A DNA stretch of 34,835 nt from NCBI GenBank assembly GCA_012519115.1, contig JAAYQW010000023.1, positions 1 to 34,835 on the forward strand, written 5' to 3'. The DNA comes from Spirochaetales bacterium (lineage in GTDB: Bacteria > Spirochaetota > Spirochaetia > Sphaerochaetales > Sphaerochaetaceae). The notes beneath the pieces are model-generated. The model was not told the DNA's origin. It was given only the letters and a program-made list of their open reading frames with translations, and searched no databases. The translations under genes were made by a program, and so were the position numbers. Numbering within the stretch: the stretch's first letter is position 1; each line of letters opens with the position of its first letter. This document shows positions 1-8,101 of the stretch, piece by piece.

Positions 1-269
1 AGCTCGATGAGATTCAAAAGAGGAAGGAAGTTCTCCGAACCCTTTCGTTGAATGGAAAGCATCCCGTTGATATAGTGGGCAACCACCGAGTTCTTTTCGC
101 GATCCCGGATATGCCGCTCGCACATGTCCCGAGCCTCTATCTTCTGCTCATCATCCAAATGTTCGATCAAGCGATCAAATGCCTCAAAGTTGGCTACTGT
201 GAAGGCGGAAGCTGAGGCTCTGGTCCATTGCTCTTCCTTTAATACTTGTTCAATCTCTTGGATTCCCAT
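1..269 (-). CDS. greA: N-terminus of a long GreA-type protein (partial)
   Basis: The frame reads in from the left window edge on the minus strand; its first 89 codons are present and the 3' part lies outside. The ATG at 269 follows a strong GGAGG ribosome-binding site 6-7 nt upstream. The protein begins MGIQEIEQVLKEEQWTRA and continues as an amphipathic, acidic helical region with no signal peptide. An N-terminus with an EE(K/Q)WTRA motif, then a helical NSxVAxYI-like stretch, is what I recall for the roughly 900-residue spirochaetal GreA proteins of Borrelia and Treponema, where a helical extension precedes the RNA polymerase cleavage-factor domain. Only that extension is visible, so the GreA assignment rests on memory of the family. 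A promoter lies about 100 nt upstream at 374-402. Confidence 0.55.
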   Translation of the reverse strand, partial: MGIQEIEQVLKEEQWTRASASAFTVANFEAFDRLIEHLDDEQKIEARDMCERHIRDREKNSVVAHYINGMLSIQRKGSENFLPLLNLIE

Positions 270-317
270 GATTTTGCCTCCGAAAATATATCGTCTAAAC
301 AGACAAAAGAAAATCGT

Positions 318-339
318 GCAGACATGGATTCCTGTCTGC
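318..339 (-). promoter_or_regulatory. Hairpin in the greA-like leader
   Basis: GCAGAC (318-323) and GTCTGC (334-339) form a perfect 6-bp inverted repeat around a 10-nt loop. It lies inside the roughly 98-nt leader expected from the promoter at 374-402. A second short repeat, GTCT-4-AGAC, follows at 293-304. The run after the first hairpin is T-rich but interrupted, so it is at best a weak attenuator. Confidence 0.3.
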
Positions 340-373
340 TCGAATTCGACATGTATCTCTATCTATCATGGTC

Positions 374-402
374 AGTATACATAGAATTTGCGTTTTTAGC
401 AA
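374..402 (-). promoter_or_regulatory. Sigma-70 promoter for the greA-like gene
   Basis: On the minus strand TTGCTA (402-397) and TATACT (379-374) are separated by exactly 17 nt. Transcription would start near 367 and read leftward into the greA-like gene, leaving a leader of about 98 nt. Confidence 0.55.
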
Positions 403-444
403 TTGATTTGTCGAAACAGCACCGATTCTTTCCTCAACCAATCG

Positions 445-473
445 TTGCATAACGGTCCGCTTCTTGGTATAAC
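445..473 (+). promoter_or_regulatory. Sigma-70 promoter for rpe
   Basis: TTGCAT (445-450), a 17-nt spacer and TATAAC (468-473) form a near-consensus promoter. Six nucleotides separate the -10 element from the A of the rpe start codon at 480, so the predicted transcription start is the start codon itself. The promoter is back to back with the one at 374-402. Confidence 0.6.
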
Positions 474-479
474 TAGGAT

Positions 480-1142
480 ATGAATGTACCCTCATTGATT
501 ATAGCACCGAGCATGCTCGCCAGCGACTTCTCAAAGGGCGCGGCCGAGGTGGCTTCGATTAAGAACCATGGGGCGGACTGGGTTCACCTTGATGTGATGG
601 ACGGCGTCTTCGTGCCGAATATCAGCTTTGGACCGGTCGTCATTGAGAGCTTGAGAAAGCATAGCGACCTTCCCTTCGACACGCATTTGATGATTGAGAG
701 GCCTGAACGCTATATCGCAGATTTCGCTGCCGCCGGCAGTGATTATCTCACTGTCCATTATGAAGGCAACGTCCATCTCGACCGCACGCTGAACCTCATC
801 AAGGAACATCGGGTCAAAGCGGGGATCAGCATCGTTCCCTCCACGCCGGTCGATGCATTGAAGGAGATTCTTCATCTCGTCGACCTGATTTTGGTGATGA
901 GCGTGAATCCCGGTTTCGGGGGACAGAGCATGATTCCTTCCACCCTGAAAAAAATAACCCGGTTGAAAACGTTGAGAGAGGAACTTGGTTACACCTACCT
1001 CATCAGCGTCGACGGGGGGGTGAACCTCGAGACCGTTTCTTCCATCGTTGATGCGGGAGTCGATGTCGCCGTTACCGGCAGCGCATTTTTCGGTGCCGAA
1101 GACCGTACTCGTTTTGTTCAACGCATGAAGGGTCTATCGTGA
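480..1142 (+). CDS. rpe: Ribulose-phosphate 3-epimerase
   Basis: A 220-residue TIM-barrel enzyme that interconverts D-ribulose 5-phosphate and D-xylulose 5-phosphate in the cytoplasmic pentose phosphate pathway. Family signatures are visible: IAPSMLASDF near residue 8, the metal-binding HLDVMDG at 36-42, THLMIERP, the phosphate-loop MSVNPGFGGQ and the late VDGGVN. Length is typical. The ATG at 480 is the first possible start because an in-frame TAG ends at 476. There is no Shine-Dalgarno sequence before it, and a promoter -10 box ends 6 nt upstream, so the mRNA is probably leaderless. The stop overlaps the dtd start as GTGA. Confidence 0.95.
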   Translation: MNVPSLIIAPSMLASDFSKGAAEVASIKNHGADWVHLDVMDGVFVPNISFGPVVIESLRKHSDLPFDTHLMIERPERYIADFAAAGSDYLTVHYEGNVHLDRTLNLIKEHRVKAGISIVPSTPVDALKEILHLVDLILVMSVNPGFGGQSMIPSTLKKITRLKTLREELGYTYLISVDGGVNLETVSSIVDAGVDVAVTGSAFFGAEDRTRFVQRMKGLS

Positions 1143-1576
1143 GAGCGGTCATTCAGCGCGTGTATGACGCGAGCGTTACGGTTGATGGCGAAGTCGTCGG
1201 TTCCATTGAACGGGGCTTGCTCGTATATCTGGGAGTAGGAGAGAGGGACACCGAAGAACAGCTGAAGCGGATATGTGAAAAAATTCCTAAAATCCGCTGT
1301 TTTCGGGACGAACATGGCAAGATGAACCTTGATTTGAAACAGGTCGATGGTCAGATTCTCCTCGTCAGTCAGTTCACCCTGCTGGCAAACCTCCGCAAAG
1401 GCAATCGTCCCTCCTATGATCATGCGGCGGACCCGAAGATCGCCGAAGCGTTGTACGACAAAGCGTTTTTCTTGTTCGAAGAACAGGGCATCACCGTCTC
1501 CGGCGGAGTTTTTGGCGCACATATGCATGTCCGATATACAAATGACGGTCCGGTTACCTTCACCCTTGATGCATAA
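1139..1576 (+). CDS. dtd: D-aminoacyl-tRNA deacylase
   Basis: A 145-residue DTD-fold protein that hydrolyses D-amino acids from mischarged tRNA, a chirality proofreading step. Visible features are the N-terminal MRAVIQRV strand, the catalytic-region SQFTL motif at residues 77-81 and the C-terminal NDGPVT (135-140) carrying the Gly-Pro pair that enforces D-specificity. Length matches the family exactly. It starts at a GTG that overlaps the rpe stop by 4 nt, so the two are translationally coupled and presumably share the rpe transcript. Confidence 0.95.
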   Translation: MRAVIQRVYDASVTVDGEVVGSIERGLLVYLGVGERDTEEQLKRICEKIPKIRCFRDEHGKMNLDLKQVDGQILLVSQFTLLANLRKGNRPSYDHAADPKIAEALYDKAFFLFEEQGITVSGGVFGAHMHVRYTNDGPVTFTLDA

Positions 1577-1600
1577 GTTGATGCAATATGATACTATACT
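1566..1600 (+). promoter_or_regulatory. Possible recA promoter region
   Basis: Within the last codons of dtd and the 50-nt gap before recA lies an AT-rich stretch with overlapping -10-like hexamers: TATGAT (1587-1592) and TATACT (1595-1600). TTGATG (1566-1571) is 15 nt upstream of the first. No standard LexA box (GAAC-4-GTTC or CTGT-8-ACAG) is visible. Spacing is imperfect, so confidence is limited. Confidence 0.35.
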
Positions 1601-1626
1601 GCCCATAAGGAACCAGAGGAGTTACC

Positions 1627-2676
1627 ATGGCAAAAAGTAAAGACAGTTCGTTTCCTTTGGATTTGAAGCAAAAGCAGGATGCCCTCGAGGCGGCTCGAGC
1701 TCAAATAGACAAGCAGTTTGGAAAAGGGTCGCTGATGAAACTCGGCGATACCGATGAAACGCTGAATATCGAATCGATTCCCTCCGGCTCGCTGCTGCTT
1801 GATGAAGCTCTCGGAATCGGCGGATATCCCCGCGGCCGAATTGTCGAAATCTATGGTCCGGAATCCAGTGGAAAGACCACGATCGCCCTTCATGCGATCG
1901 CGGAGACGCAGAAAGCGGGAGGAATCGCCGCGTTCATCGATGCCGAGCATGCAATGGATCCCTCCTATGCGAAGAAACTTGGAGTAAATATCGACGAGCT
2001 CTGGATCAGCCAGCCGGACAGCGGTGAGCAGGCACTTGAAATCACCGAATCGCTGGTTCGCAGCGGTGCAGTCGATATGATCGTCATCGACAGTGTGGCG
2101 GCTCTTACCCCTCAAGCGGAGATCGACGGAGACATGGGCGACAGCCACATGGGTCTCCAGGCGCGGCTGATGAGCCAGGCCCTCCGTAAACTCACCGGTC
2201 TTTTAAGCAAATCCAATACGACAATCATCTTCATCAACCAGATCCGGATGAAGATCGGCGTCATGTTCGGGAACCCCGAGACGACCACCGGAGGAAACGC
2301 TCTGAAGTTCTACTCCTCGGTTCGGATCGATGTCCGCAAGATTGAAACCCTCAGTCGGGGAGCGGACGACGTCTATGGGAACCGGATCCGGATTCGCATC
2401 GTGAAGAACAAGGTGGCTCCGCCGTTCAAGAAGGTGGAATTGGACCTTCTCTTTGGAGAAGGAATCAGTTATGAAGCGAGCCTGCTCGATGCCGCGCTCA
2501 AATACGAGATGATCGTTAAAGCCGGATCGTGGTATTCCTATAACGACGAGAAGATCGGCCAAGGCCGGGATCGAACGATCGAGTTCTTGAAATCGAATCC
2601 CGATATCATCGCCGATCTGGACAAACGCCTCCGCGAAACGATGTTTGGCCACTACTCCAGCGTCGAAAAAGAGTAG
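1627..2676 (+). CDS. recA: Recombinase RecA
   Basis: A 349-residue RecA: it forms ATP-dependent filaments on single-stranded DNA, catalyses strand exchange and triggers LexA cleavage in organisms with an SOS system. Visible features are the N-terminal helix ([18 protein letters not shown]), Walker [10 protein letters not shown] at 77-85, Walker [13 protein letters not shown], the L1/L2 DNA-binding loops with [17 protein letters not shown] and a [15 protein letters not shown] stretch, and the C-terminal domain. It has a clear GAGGAG ribosome-binding site 7 nt before the ATG. It is followed after 4 nt by scpA. The coding sequence is intact. Confidence 0.98.
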   Translation: MAKSKDSSFPLDLKQKQDALEAARAQIDKQFGKGSLMKLGDTDETLNIESIPSGSLLLDEALGIGGYPRGRIVEIYGPESSGKTTIALHAIAETQKAGGIAAFIDAEHAMDPSYAKKLGVNIDELWISQPDSGEQALEITESLVRSGAVDMIVIDSVAALTPQAEIDGDMGDSHMGLQARLMSQALRKLTGLLSKSNTTIIFINQIRMKIGVMFGNPETTTGGNALKFYSSVRIDVRKIETLSRGADDVYGNRIRIRIVKNKVAPPFKKVELDLLFGEGISYEASLLDAALKYEMIVKAGSWYSYNDEKIGQGRDRTIEFLKSNPDIIADLDKRLRETMFGHYSSVEKE

Positions 2677-2680
2677 GAAC

Positions 2681-3622
2681 GTGGAACGGACGGAGCAGCA
2701 GGTTTCAGAGAATCTCGGCTTGGTGTATACAACAGCAGGCTTTGAAGGTCCGCTCGGCTTGCTGCTTCATCTGATTCAAAAAGCTGAAGTCAATATCTAC
2801 GACATTCCTATCGCTGAAATCACCGAGCAATTCATCTCCTATCTGGAGAGTGAAGAATCGGTTCTTCTCGGCGATTTGACGGAATTCTACAAGATGGCGG
2901 CGGATCTGCTCTTCATAAAAAGCCGGATGCTCCTTCCGGTTGAACTGGAGTTCGATGAAGAGTATCAAGACCCCCGTCAGGAGCTGGTCGAACGCCTTCT
3001 GGAGCACCAGCGCTTCAAGAAGTACACAGACCTGCTCACAGGAACCGCCACAAGCGGAGAACTCTTCATCTCCCGAAAAGCAAGCCAGTTCCGCCTTCCT
3101 TTCGGGGACGAGGAGCTCTTCGGCGAGGTAACGCTCGACGATCTCTTGCGGACGTTCCGAAAACTGATAAAGCAGATTGCACCGTCGAAGGTGTTCAACG
3201 TCTATGAATCGGTAACGGTCAATGAAAAAATCGCCTTGATGCAGGAGACCTTTGAAACTCGGGAATATATGACGATCGAAGAGCTCATCGTCGATCCGAC
3301 GAGCAGGCTTCATATCATCTGCGCATTCATGGCGATCCTGGATGCGACCAAACAGGGGATGATCTATCTCCTGCAGGAGCGGGCGTTTGAAACGATAGTC
3401 ATTCGAAGACGGGATGAATACTTTGAAGAAGATTACTCCGATGCGTATGATGAAGATGATGAGTTCATCCCGGCGGAAATCGAACCCCTTCCGATCAGCA
3501 ATGAAGAGGAAGCCGCTTTCTACAAGGAGGACGTGCTCCTTGGCGATGACCATGAACGGGAACATATGTTTGGAGATGTGGAAGAAATCATATTTGACGA
3601 TGATGAGGAGGATGAGTCGTGA
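2681..3622 (+). CDS. scpA: Segregation and condensation protein A
   Basis: The kleisin subunit of the SMC-ScpA-ScpB condensin that compacts and segregates the chromosome. The N-terminal motif FEGPLGLLLHLIQKAEVNIYD and the following IAEITEQFISYL are diagnostic. A longer-than-usual acidic C-terminal tail (clusters of D and E over the last ~60 residues) follows the winged-helix part. I place the start at GTG 2681, preceded by a GAGTAGGA ribosome-binding site 2-3 nt away and 4 nt after the recA stop; this gives 313 residues. A TTG at 2645 inside recA would add 12 residues but has no such signal. The stop overlaps scpB by 4 nt. Confidence 0.92.
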   Translation: MERTEQQVSENLGLVYTTAGFEGPLGLLLHLIQKAEVNIYDIPIAEITEQFISYLESEESVLLGDLTEFYKMAADLLFIKSRMLLPVELEFDEEYQDPRQELVERLLEHQRFKKYTDLLTGTATSGELFISRKASQFRLPFGDEELFGEVTLDDLLRTFRKLIKQIAPSKVFNVYESVTVNEKIALMQETFETREYMTIEELIVDPTSRLHIICAFMAILDATKQGMIYLLQERAFETIVIRRRDEYFEEDYSDAYDEDDEFIPAEIEPLPISNEEEAAFYKEDVLLGDDHEREHMFGDVEEIIFDDDEEDES

Positions 3623-4182
3623 GTGATACAATCCGATCCCTCAGTGAGGACGCCCGCCTGATAGAGGTCATTCTGTTTTTGGAAAATGAGCCGGTCAGTG
3701 TTGAGAAGTTTGTTAAGATGACCGATCTGAGCGAAGATGAAGTCATGGGAGCTCTTGCGGAAATCGAAGAGTATTACGATACCTACAGGCATGGAATGAG
3801 TCTCTTTGAGAACCATGGAGCCTTTCAATTCCTGCCTTCGTCGGATCTTCATGAACGACTTCGTTCCTGCTACGGCAGACGGGTCGACCGCCGCCTCAGC
3901 CGAGCCGCGATGGAGACGCTCTCGATCGTCGCATACAGCCAGCCGATTACCCGTGGTGAAATCGACAATATCCGGGGAGTCTCCAGCGATTCGATCATCC
4001 GGCTTCTCCGGGATCGGGAATATATCAAAGTCGTCGGACGCAAAGATGTGCCCGGTCACCCGTGCTTATATGGGACGAGTCGGAAGTTTTTGTTTGAATT
4101 CAATCTGAATTCGATCGCCGCGTTGCCTAAATTGAGTGAAATCGACCAACAACGCTTTGAAGTCAGCGAGGAAGAAGCATGA
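3619..4182 (+). CDS. scpB: Segregation and condensation protein B
   Basis: A 187-residue winged-helix partner of ScpA and SMC. The protein has two tandem winged-helix domains; the second carries the family motif IRGVSSDSIIRLLRDREYI followed by VVGRKDVPGHPCLYGT. It starts at a GTG overlapping the scpA stop (GTGA), with a GAGGAGGATGAG ribosome-binding region inside the end of scpA. Its own stop overlaps the next start as ATGA, so scpA, scpB and the pseudouridine synthase are translationally coupled, an arrangement common in bacteria. Confidence 0.95.
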   Translation: MSDTIRSLSEDARLIEVILFLENEPVSVEKFVKMTDLSEDEVMGALAEIEEYYDTYRHGMSLFENHGAFQFLPSSDLHERLRSCYGRRVDRRLSRAAMETLSIVAYSQPITRGEIDNIRGVSSDSIIRLLRDREYIKVVGRKDVPGHPCLYGTSRKFLFEFNLNSIAALPKLSEIDQQRFEVSEEEA

Positions 4183-4919
4183 TCGATTATCCTGTCCGCC
4201 TACAGGTCTACATGGCAAAAAGCGGGTGCGGATCACGCCGCCATTGCGAAACCCTCATCGAAGCGGGAAGGGTGATGGTGAACATGCAGCGCGTTACGAC
4301 ACTCGGAACGAAGGTCGATGAGGATGACGTAGTCATGGTTGACGGTCAGACGATCGAACCGGTCAATCGATTTTTTTACTTCGCCCTCAACAAGCCCCGT
4401 GGCTATGTGAGCACCAACTACGATCCCAATGAACAGAACTTCGCCAGGGATTTATTGGATATCCCGCAAAAACCGTTGCTGTTCAACGTCGGTCGCCTCG
4501 ATAAGGATTCCAGCGGGCTGCTCCTGTTCACAAACGACGGAGAGTTGACTCAAAAGCTGAGCCATCCCTCCTATGAGGTGGAAAAGGAGTACCTCGTCAG
4601 CGCCAACCGACCAATCGCTCGAGGGGATCTGGAAGAGATGCGCCGGGGAGTATATCTGCCCGACAACAAGCTTGCATATCGAATCCACCGGTTTGAGATA
4701 TTGGGTTCAAAATGGACCAGGATCATCCTTACCGAGGGAAAGAACCGTGAAATCAGAAAGCTGCTCGAGTACTTTGATTACCGGATCATCGAGCTGATTC
4801 GAGTCCGGGTGGGACCGGTTGAATTGGAAGACCTGAAAACAGGACACTGGCGCCGGCTTACCGCAGAGGAGGTTCGCCTCCTCCGTACCGAACCCGACAA
4901 AAAAAGGCGGCAGCGATGA
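4179..4919 (+). CDS. rluB: RluB/RsuA-family rRNA pseudouridine synthase
   Basis: A 246-residue enzyme of the RsuA/RluB/E/F family that converts a specific uridine in rRNA to pseudouridine. An N-terminal S4 RNA-binding domain (about residues 5-52, with RLQVYMAKSGCGSRR) is followed by the catalytic domain. NKPRG is at 71-75, the catalytic aspartate D108 sits in GRLDKDSSGLLLF, and EGKNREIRK comes later. Its place after scpAB fits RluB (23S rRNA position 2605 in E. coli numbering), but the exact target cannot be read from sequence. ATGA overlaps join it to scpB and cmk. Confidence 0.88.
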   Translation: MIDYPVRLQVYMAKSGCGSRRHCETLIEAGRVMVNMQRVTTLGTKVDEDDVVMVDGQTIEPVNRFFYFALNKPRGYVSTNYDPNEQNFARDLLDIPQKPLLFNVGRLDKDSSGLLLFTNDGELTQKLSHPSYEVEKEYLVSANRPIARGDLEEMRRGVYLPDNKLAYRIHRFEILGSKWTRIILTEGKNREIRKLLEYFDYRIIELIRVRVGPVELEDLKTGHWRRLTAEEVRLLRTEPDKKRRQR

Positions 4920-5560
4920 TAGTGGCGATCGATGGACCCGCCGGGGTCGGAAAATCCTCAATCGCGAAGATGCTTGCTGAAAAAAGCACTTTCACCTATC
5001 TGAACAGCGGTTCATTTTATCGCGCCTATACCTATCTCCATCAACAAACGGGGAAGGATGTCACCGATTTGGCAGGAGTTCTTGCCACTGCGCAAGAAGT
5101 ACAGCTTAGGTTGATCGACGGACATATCCACGTCAATGGAATCGATATCGAAGACAAGCTGAGGACTAAAGAAGTTGATGCGGTCGTCGCCCGGGTATCG
5201 GCATACCCTCCATTGCGCTCCTATGTAAATGAACAACTGAAGGAGATCGCTCACGGCGAAGATATGATCGTCGAAGGACGGGATATCACCACGGTCGTTT
5301 TTCCCGATGCCGAGCTGAAGATCTATTTCGACGCAAAACCGGAAATCAGAGCTGAACGCCGCTTCAAGCAAAACCCCGAAGGCACGACATACGAAGAGGT
5401 TCTGGCGGGGGTGAAGGCTCGAGATGAAATCGATCGAAACAAGGCTGTGGGCGCGTTAAAACAAGCTGAGGACGCTCTGTACATCGATACCTCATACTTG
5501 ACTATGGAAGAGGTTTGTGAGAAAGTGTTATCTGCTGTTTTTGCCCTGAAAATGGGATAA
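4916..5560 (+). CDS. cmk: Cytidylate kinase
   Basis: A 214-residue (d)CMP kinase that phosphorylates CMP and dCMP with ATP. The P-loop GPAGVGKSS is at residues 7-15, the NMP-binding region contains YLNSGSFYRAYT, and the motif EGRDITTVVFPDAELK plus the Arg-rich lid RAERRFKQ are present. It overlaps the pseudouridine synthase by ATGA and ends 31 nt before rpsA. In Treponema the same two functions are fused in one polypeptide; here a TAA stop and a separate ribosome-binding site keep them apart. Confidence 0.95.
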   Translation: MIVAIDGPAGVGKSSIAKMLAEKSTFTYLNSGSFYRAYTYLHQQTGKDVTDLAGVLATAQEVQLRLIDGHIHVNGIDIEDKLRTKEVDAVVARVSAYPPLRSYVNEQLKEIAHGEDMIVEGRDITTVVFPDAELKIYFDAKPEIRAERRFKQNPEGTTYEEVLAGVKARDEIDRNKAVGALKQAEDALYIDTSYLTMEEVCEKVLSAVFALKMG

Positions 5561-5591
5561 ATAGATACATTTTGGATCAGGAGAAAAGGAA

Positions 5592-7310
5592 GTGGCTGAA
5601 GAACAAGTATTAGATGAAAAGAGAAACTTGATGCAGGAGGCTCTGCAGGAGGAGTATCTTAAATCTCTTGATGGAATTGAAGACGGCCAACTCGTAGCCG
5701 GTACTGTTGTCCAGATAAACAACGAGTATGTGTTTGTTGATGTTGGTTACAAAAGCGAGGGTAGGATCTCTACCGAAGAGTTTGACACGATGCCGGAAGT
5801 CGGTGACGAGGTGAAAGTCGTCATCGTCAACAAAGAAGGCAAGGGTGGGCAAATCATTGTTTCCAAGCGACGAGCAGACTATAAAGAGCGTACCGAAGAG
5901 CTGAAAGCAGCCGCAGAAGCCCGCTCACCCGTGTTGGGCAAGTTTGAAAAGGTCATCAAGGGTGGATTTGAGATCGATCTCGGCGGAGAGTACAAAGGTT
6001 TTTGCCCTCTCTCCAAAGCGGACGTGATGCGCGTCGAGAATCCCGAAACCCTCATTGGTATAGAAGATTATTTCATCATTGATAAATTCCATAGCGGTAG
6101 CCGCCTGAAGAGCGTCGTAAACCGTCGCGAGTATCTGGAAATGAAGATCAAGGAGAATAAGGAAAAATTCTTCTCCTCCGTTCAAATCGGTGACGTCGTC
6201 GAAGGTGTCGTGAAATCCTTCACGTCCTTCGGTGCTTTCATCGACCTCGGCGGTTTTGACGGATTGCTTCATATCAACGACATGAGCTGGGGCCATGTTA
6301 CCCGTCCCAAGGATTTCGTGAAGAAAGGGCAGGTCATCCATCTGCGCCTGATCAACATCGATCCGGAGACGCAGAAGATCAACCTTTCGCTCAAACACAT
6401 GCAGGAAGATCCCTGGAACACCTTTGAATCCCGTTATAAAGTCGATGATGTCATCAAGGCGCCGGTCACGAAGTTGACCACCTTCGGCGCATTCATTGAA
6501 ATTGAGCCCGGAATCGAAGGCTTGGCTCATATCAGCGAGCTTTCCTGGACCCGCCGGATCAACGATCCGAAAGAGGTGTTGAGCGTAGGCGATGTGGTCG
6601 AAGCGAAGATTCTTGGATATGACTTGGACAAGAAGCGGGTCTCCTTGGGCCTCAAACAATTGGATGAGAACCCTTGGGATACGATCGCCGAGCGCTATCC
6701 GGTCGGTATGACTCTTTCCAAGCCGGTGGTGAAGATCACCAACAGCGGAGCATTCATCAACCTTGAAGAGGGTATTGATGGATTCCTCCACCTCGATGAT
6801 ATCTCATGGACGAAGAAAGTGAAGTCGATGTCCTCCTTCTGCAGCGAGGGCGATGTGATCGACGTCCAGGTCATTCGCGTCGAACCGGATGCTCGCAGGA
6901 TCCGTCTCGGTGTGAAGCAGCTTGAGGGCAACCCCTGGCAGACGCTTCGCAACGACTATCCGAAGTTCTCGACAATCAGCGGAACCGTTACGAACGTTAC
7001 CGATTTTGGCGTCTTCGTGAAAGTTCCCGGTGAAATCGAAGGCTTGATCAGCAAGTTCAATCTTGTCGGTCCGGATGAAGAGTACACCGACGAGGTGTTG
7101 AAGAAGTTCAAAGTCGGGGATCCGATCACCGCCATGGTCGTCGAACTCAACCCCTCAACTCAGAAGCTTTCTCTTTCGATCAAGGAGATGATCAAGCGCT
7201 CTCAGCAATCCGAGATCGCCAAGTACATCCACGATGATGACGATGAAAGCGATACCTTCTCCCTTGCAGATATGGTGCGTTACAAGGATGAAGAGAAGGA
7301 CGGGAATTGA
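5592..7310 (+). CDS. rpsA: Ribosomal protein S1
   Basis: A 572-residue S1 protein, which binds mRNA and helps load it on the 30S subunit. Six S1/OB-fold domains can be counted, starting near residues 31, 110, 198, 283, 370 and 456. Domains 3 to 6 each have the SFGAF(I)-type core strand, and domains 3 to 5 end in the (S/G)LKQLxENPW-like hinge that separates repeats. The first two domains are divergent, as usual for the ribosome-binding half. Start is GTG at 5592 after AGGAGAAAAGGAA. The C-terminus is acidic (DDDDESDTFSLADM). Confidence 0.95.
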   Translation: MAEEQVLDEKRNLMQEALQEEYLKSLDGIEDGQLVAGTVVQINNEYVFVDVGYKSEGRISTEEFDTMPEVGDEVKVVIVNKEGKGGQIIVSKRRADYKERTEELKAAAEARSPVLGKFEKVIKGGFEIDLGGEYKGFCPLSKADVMRVENPETLIGIEDYFIIDKFHSGSRLKSVVNRREYLEMKIKENKEKFFSSVQIGDVVEGVVKSFTSFGAFIDLGGFDGLLHINDMSWGHVTRPKDFVKKGQVIHLRLINIDPETQKINLSLKHMQEDPWNTFESRYKVDDVIKAPVTKLTTFGAFIEIEPGIEGLAHISELSWTRRINDPKEVLSVGDVVEAKILGYDLDKKRVSLGLKQLDENPWDTIAERYPVGMTLSKPVVKITNSGAFINLEEGIDGFLHLDDISWTKKVKSMSSFCSEGDVIDVQVIRVEPDARRIRLGVKQLEGNPWQTLRNDYPKFSTISGTVTNVTDFGVFVKVPGEIEGLISKFNLVGPDEEYTDEVLKKFKVGDPITAMVVELNPSTQKLSLSIKEMIKRSQQSEIAKYIHDDDDESDTFSLADMVRYKDEEKDGN

Positions 7311-7377
7311 TTCCCTCTTTACGGCAGAGGCGGCTCAGGTCGCCTGTGCGCATACCTTGTCAACACGGAGATAGGAT

Positions 7378-8064
7378 ATGAGTGATAGAAAAAGTGATGT
7401 AGAACTGACCCTGGCTCAGCGAATTGAAGTAAGGTTGAGTGGATTTTTCTCGAAATGGGGCATCGTGATCGCCTATATTTCCGTGGTAATCCTCATTGCC
7501 GCAATCGCATTGGTGGGTATCGGTATCTACGAGTCCAAGAAACTGAATAAGCAATTCAATGAGATCGATCTCCTTGAAAGTGATTATCTGACCTTCCAGA
7601 GTCTTGGCGAAGATGATGAATCGTATGATAAGAGCAGGGAAGCGTTGCTCTCCGGCTTCAATTCGCTCGCCGCCAACGGCAAAGGGTATCCCGCTCTTAA
7701 AGCGAAGTATCTTCTTGGATTATTCGCCTTCACCGAAGGTTCCTACAGGGAAGCGATCGATCATTTCAACGGCGTATATCAGATGGGTAAGAACACCTAC
7801 TTCCAAAGTCTTGCTCTTGCCAATGCGGCAGCGTGCGCCGAGAATATGGGTGATGTTCAACAAGCCCTTGAATATTATACGAGAATCATCGACGAGTTTG
7901 GGTTTGAAGCGGCTGAATCGCCAAAAGCGTTATTCGCGCAAGGACGCCTTGAAGAGGGCAGGGGCAACACCGACCTTGCAAAAGCGACGTTCCAACAGCT
8001 TGCCGACCAATTTCCGAACTCAGAGTACGCAAAACTGGCCTTGAATCGAATCGCATTCTTATAG
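7378..8064 (+). CDS. Membrane-anchored TPR protein
   Basis: A 228-residue protein with one N-terminal transmembrane segment (about residues 29-53) preceded by a short cytoplasmic tail. A soluble helical region of two to three tetratricopeptide-like repeats follows (YPALKAKYLLGLFAFTEGSY, ALANAAACAENMGDVQQALEYY, and PKALFAQGRLEEGRGNTDLA). The layout resembles YfgM/AncA-type periplasmic TPR proteins, which act with chaperones at the Sec translocon, but no specific function can be assigned. A ribosome-binding site (GGAGATAGG) precedes the ATG. It follows rpsA after 67 nt without a clear terminator. Confidence 0.8.
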   Translation: MSDRKSDVELTLAQRIEVRLSGFFSKWGIVIAYISVVILIAAIALVGIGIYESKKLNKQFNEIDLLESDYLTFQSLGEDDESYDKSREALLSGFNSLAANGKGYPALKAKYLLGLFAFTEGSYREAIDHFNGVYQMGKNTYFQSLALANAAACAENMGDVQQALEYYTRIIDEFGFEAAESPKALFAQGRLEEGRGNTDLAKATFQQLADQFPNSEYAKLALNRIAFL

Positions 8065-8101
8065 ACGATCTCGTCATAAGGCCCCTTAGGAGGCAGATAC
8101 C

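Noticed and set aside
531-1121. Long antisense open frame opposite rpe
   Set aside because: It mirrors the codon structure of rpe, has no ribosome-binding site and no recognisable motif. The same applies to long antisense frames opposite scpA, rpsA, the radical-SAM gene, rpoD and aroA.
1585-1610. LexA box upstream of recA
   Set aside because: Neither the Gram-positive nor the proteobacterial LexA consensus is present; only -10-like repeats are visible.
7328-7345. Inverted repeat AGGCG/CGCCT after rpsA
   Set aside because: The stem is short and no T-run follows, so it is not called as a terminator.
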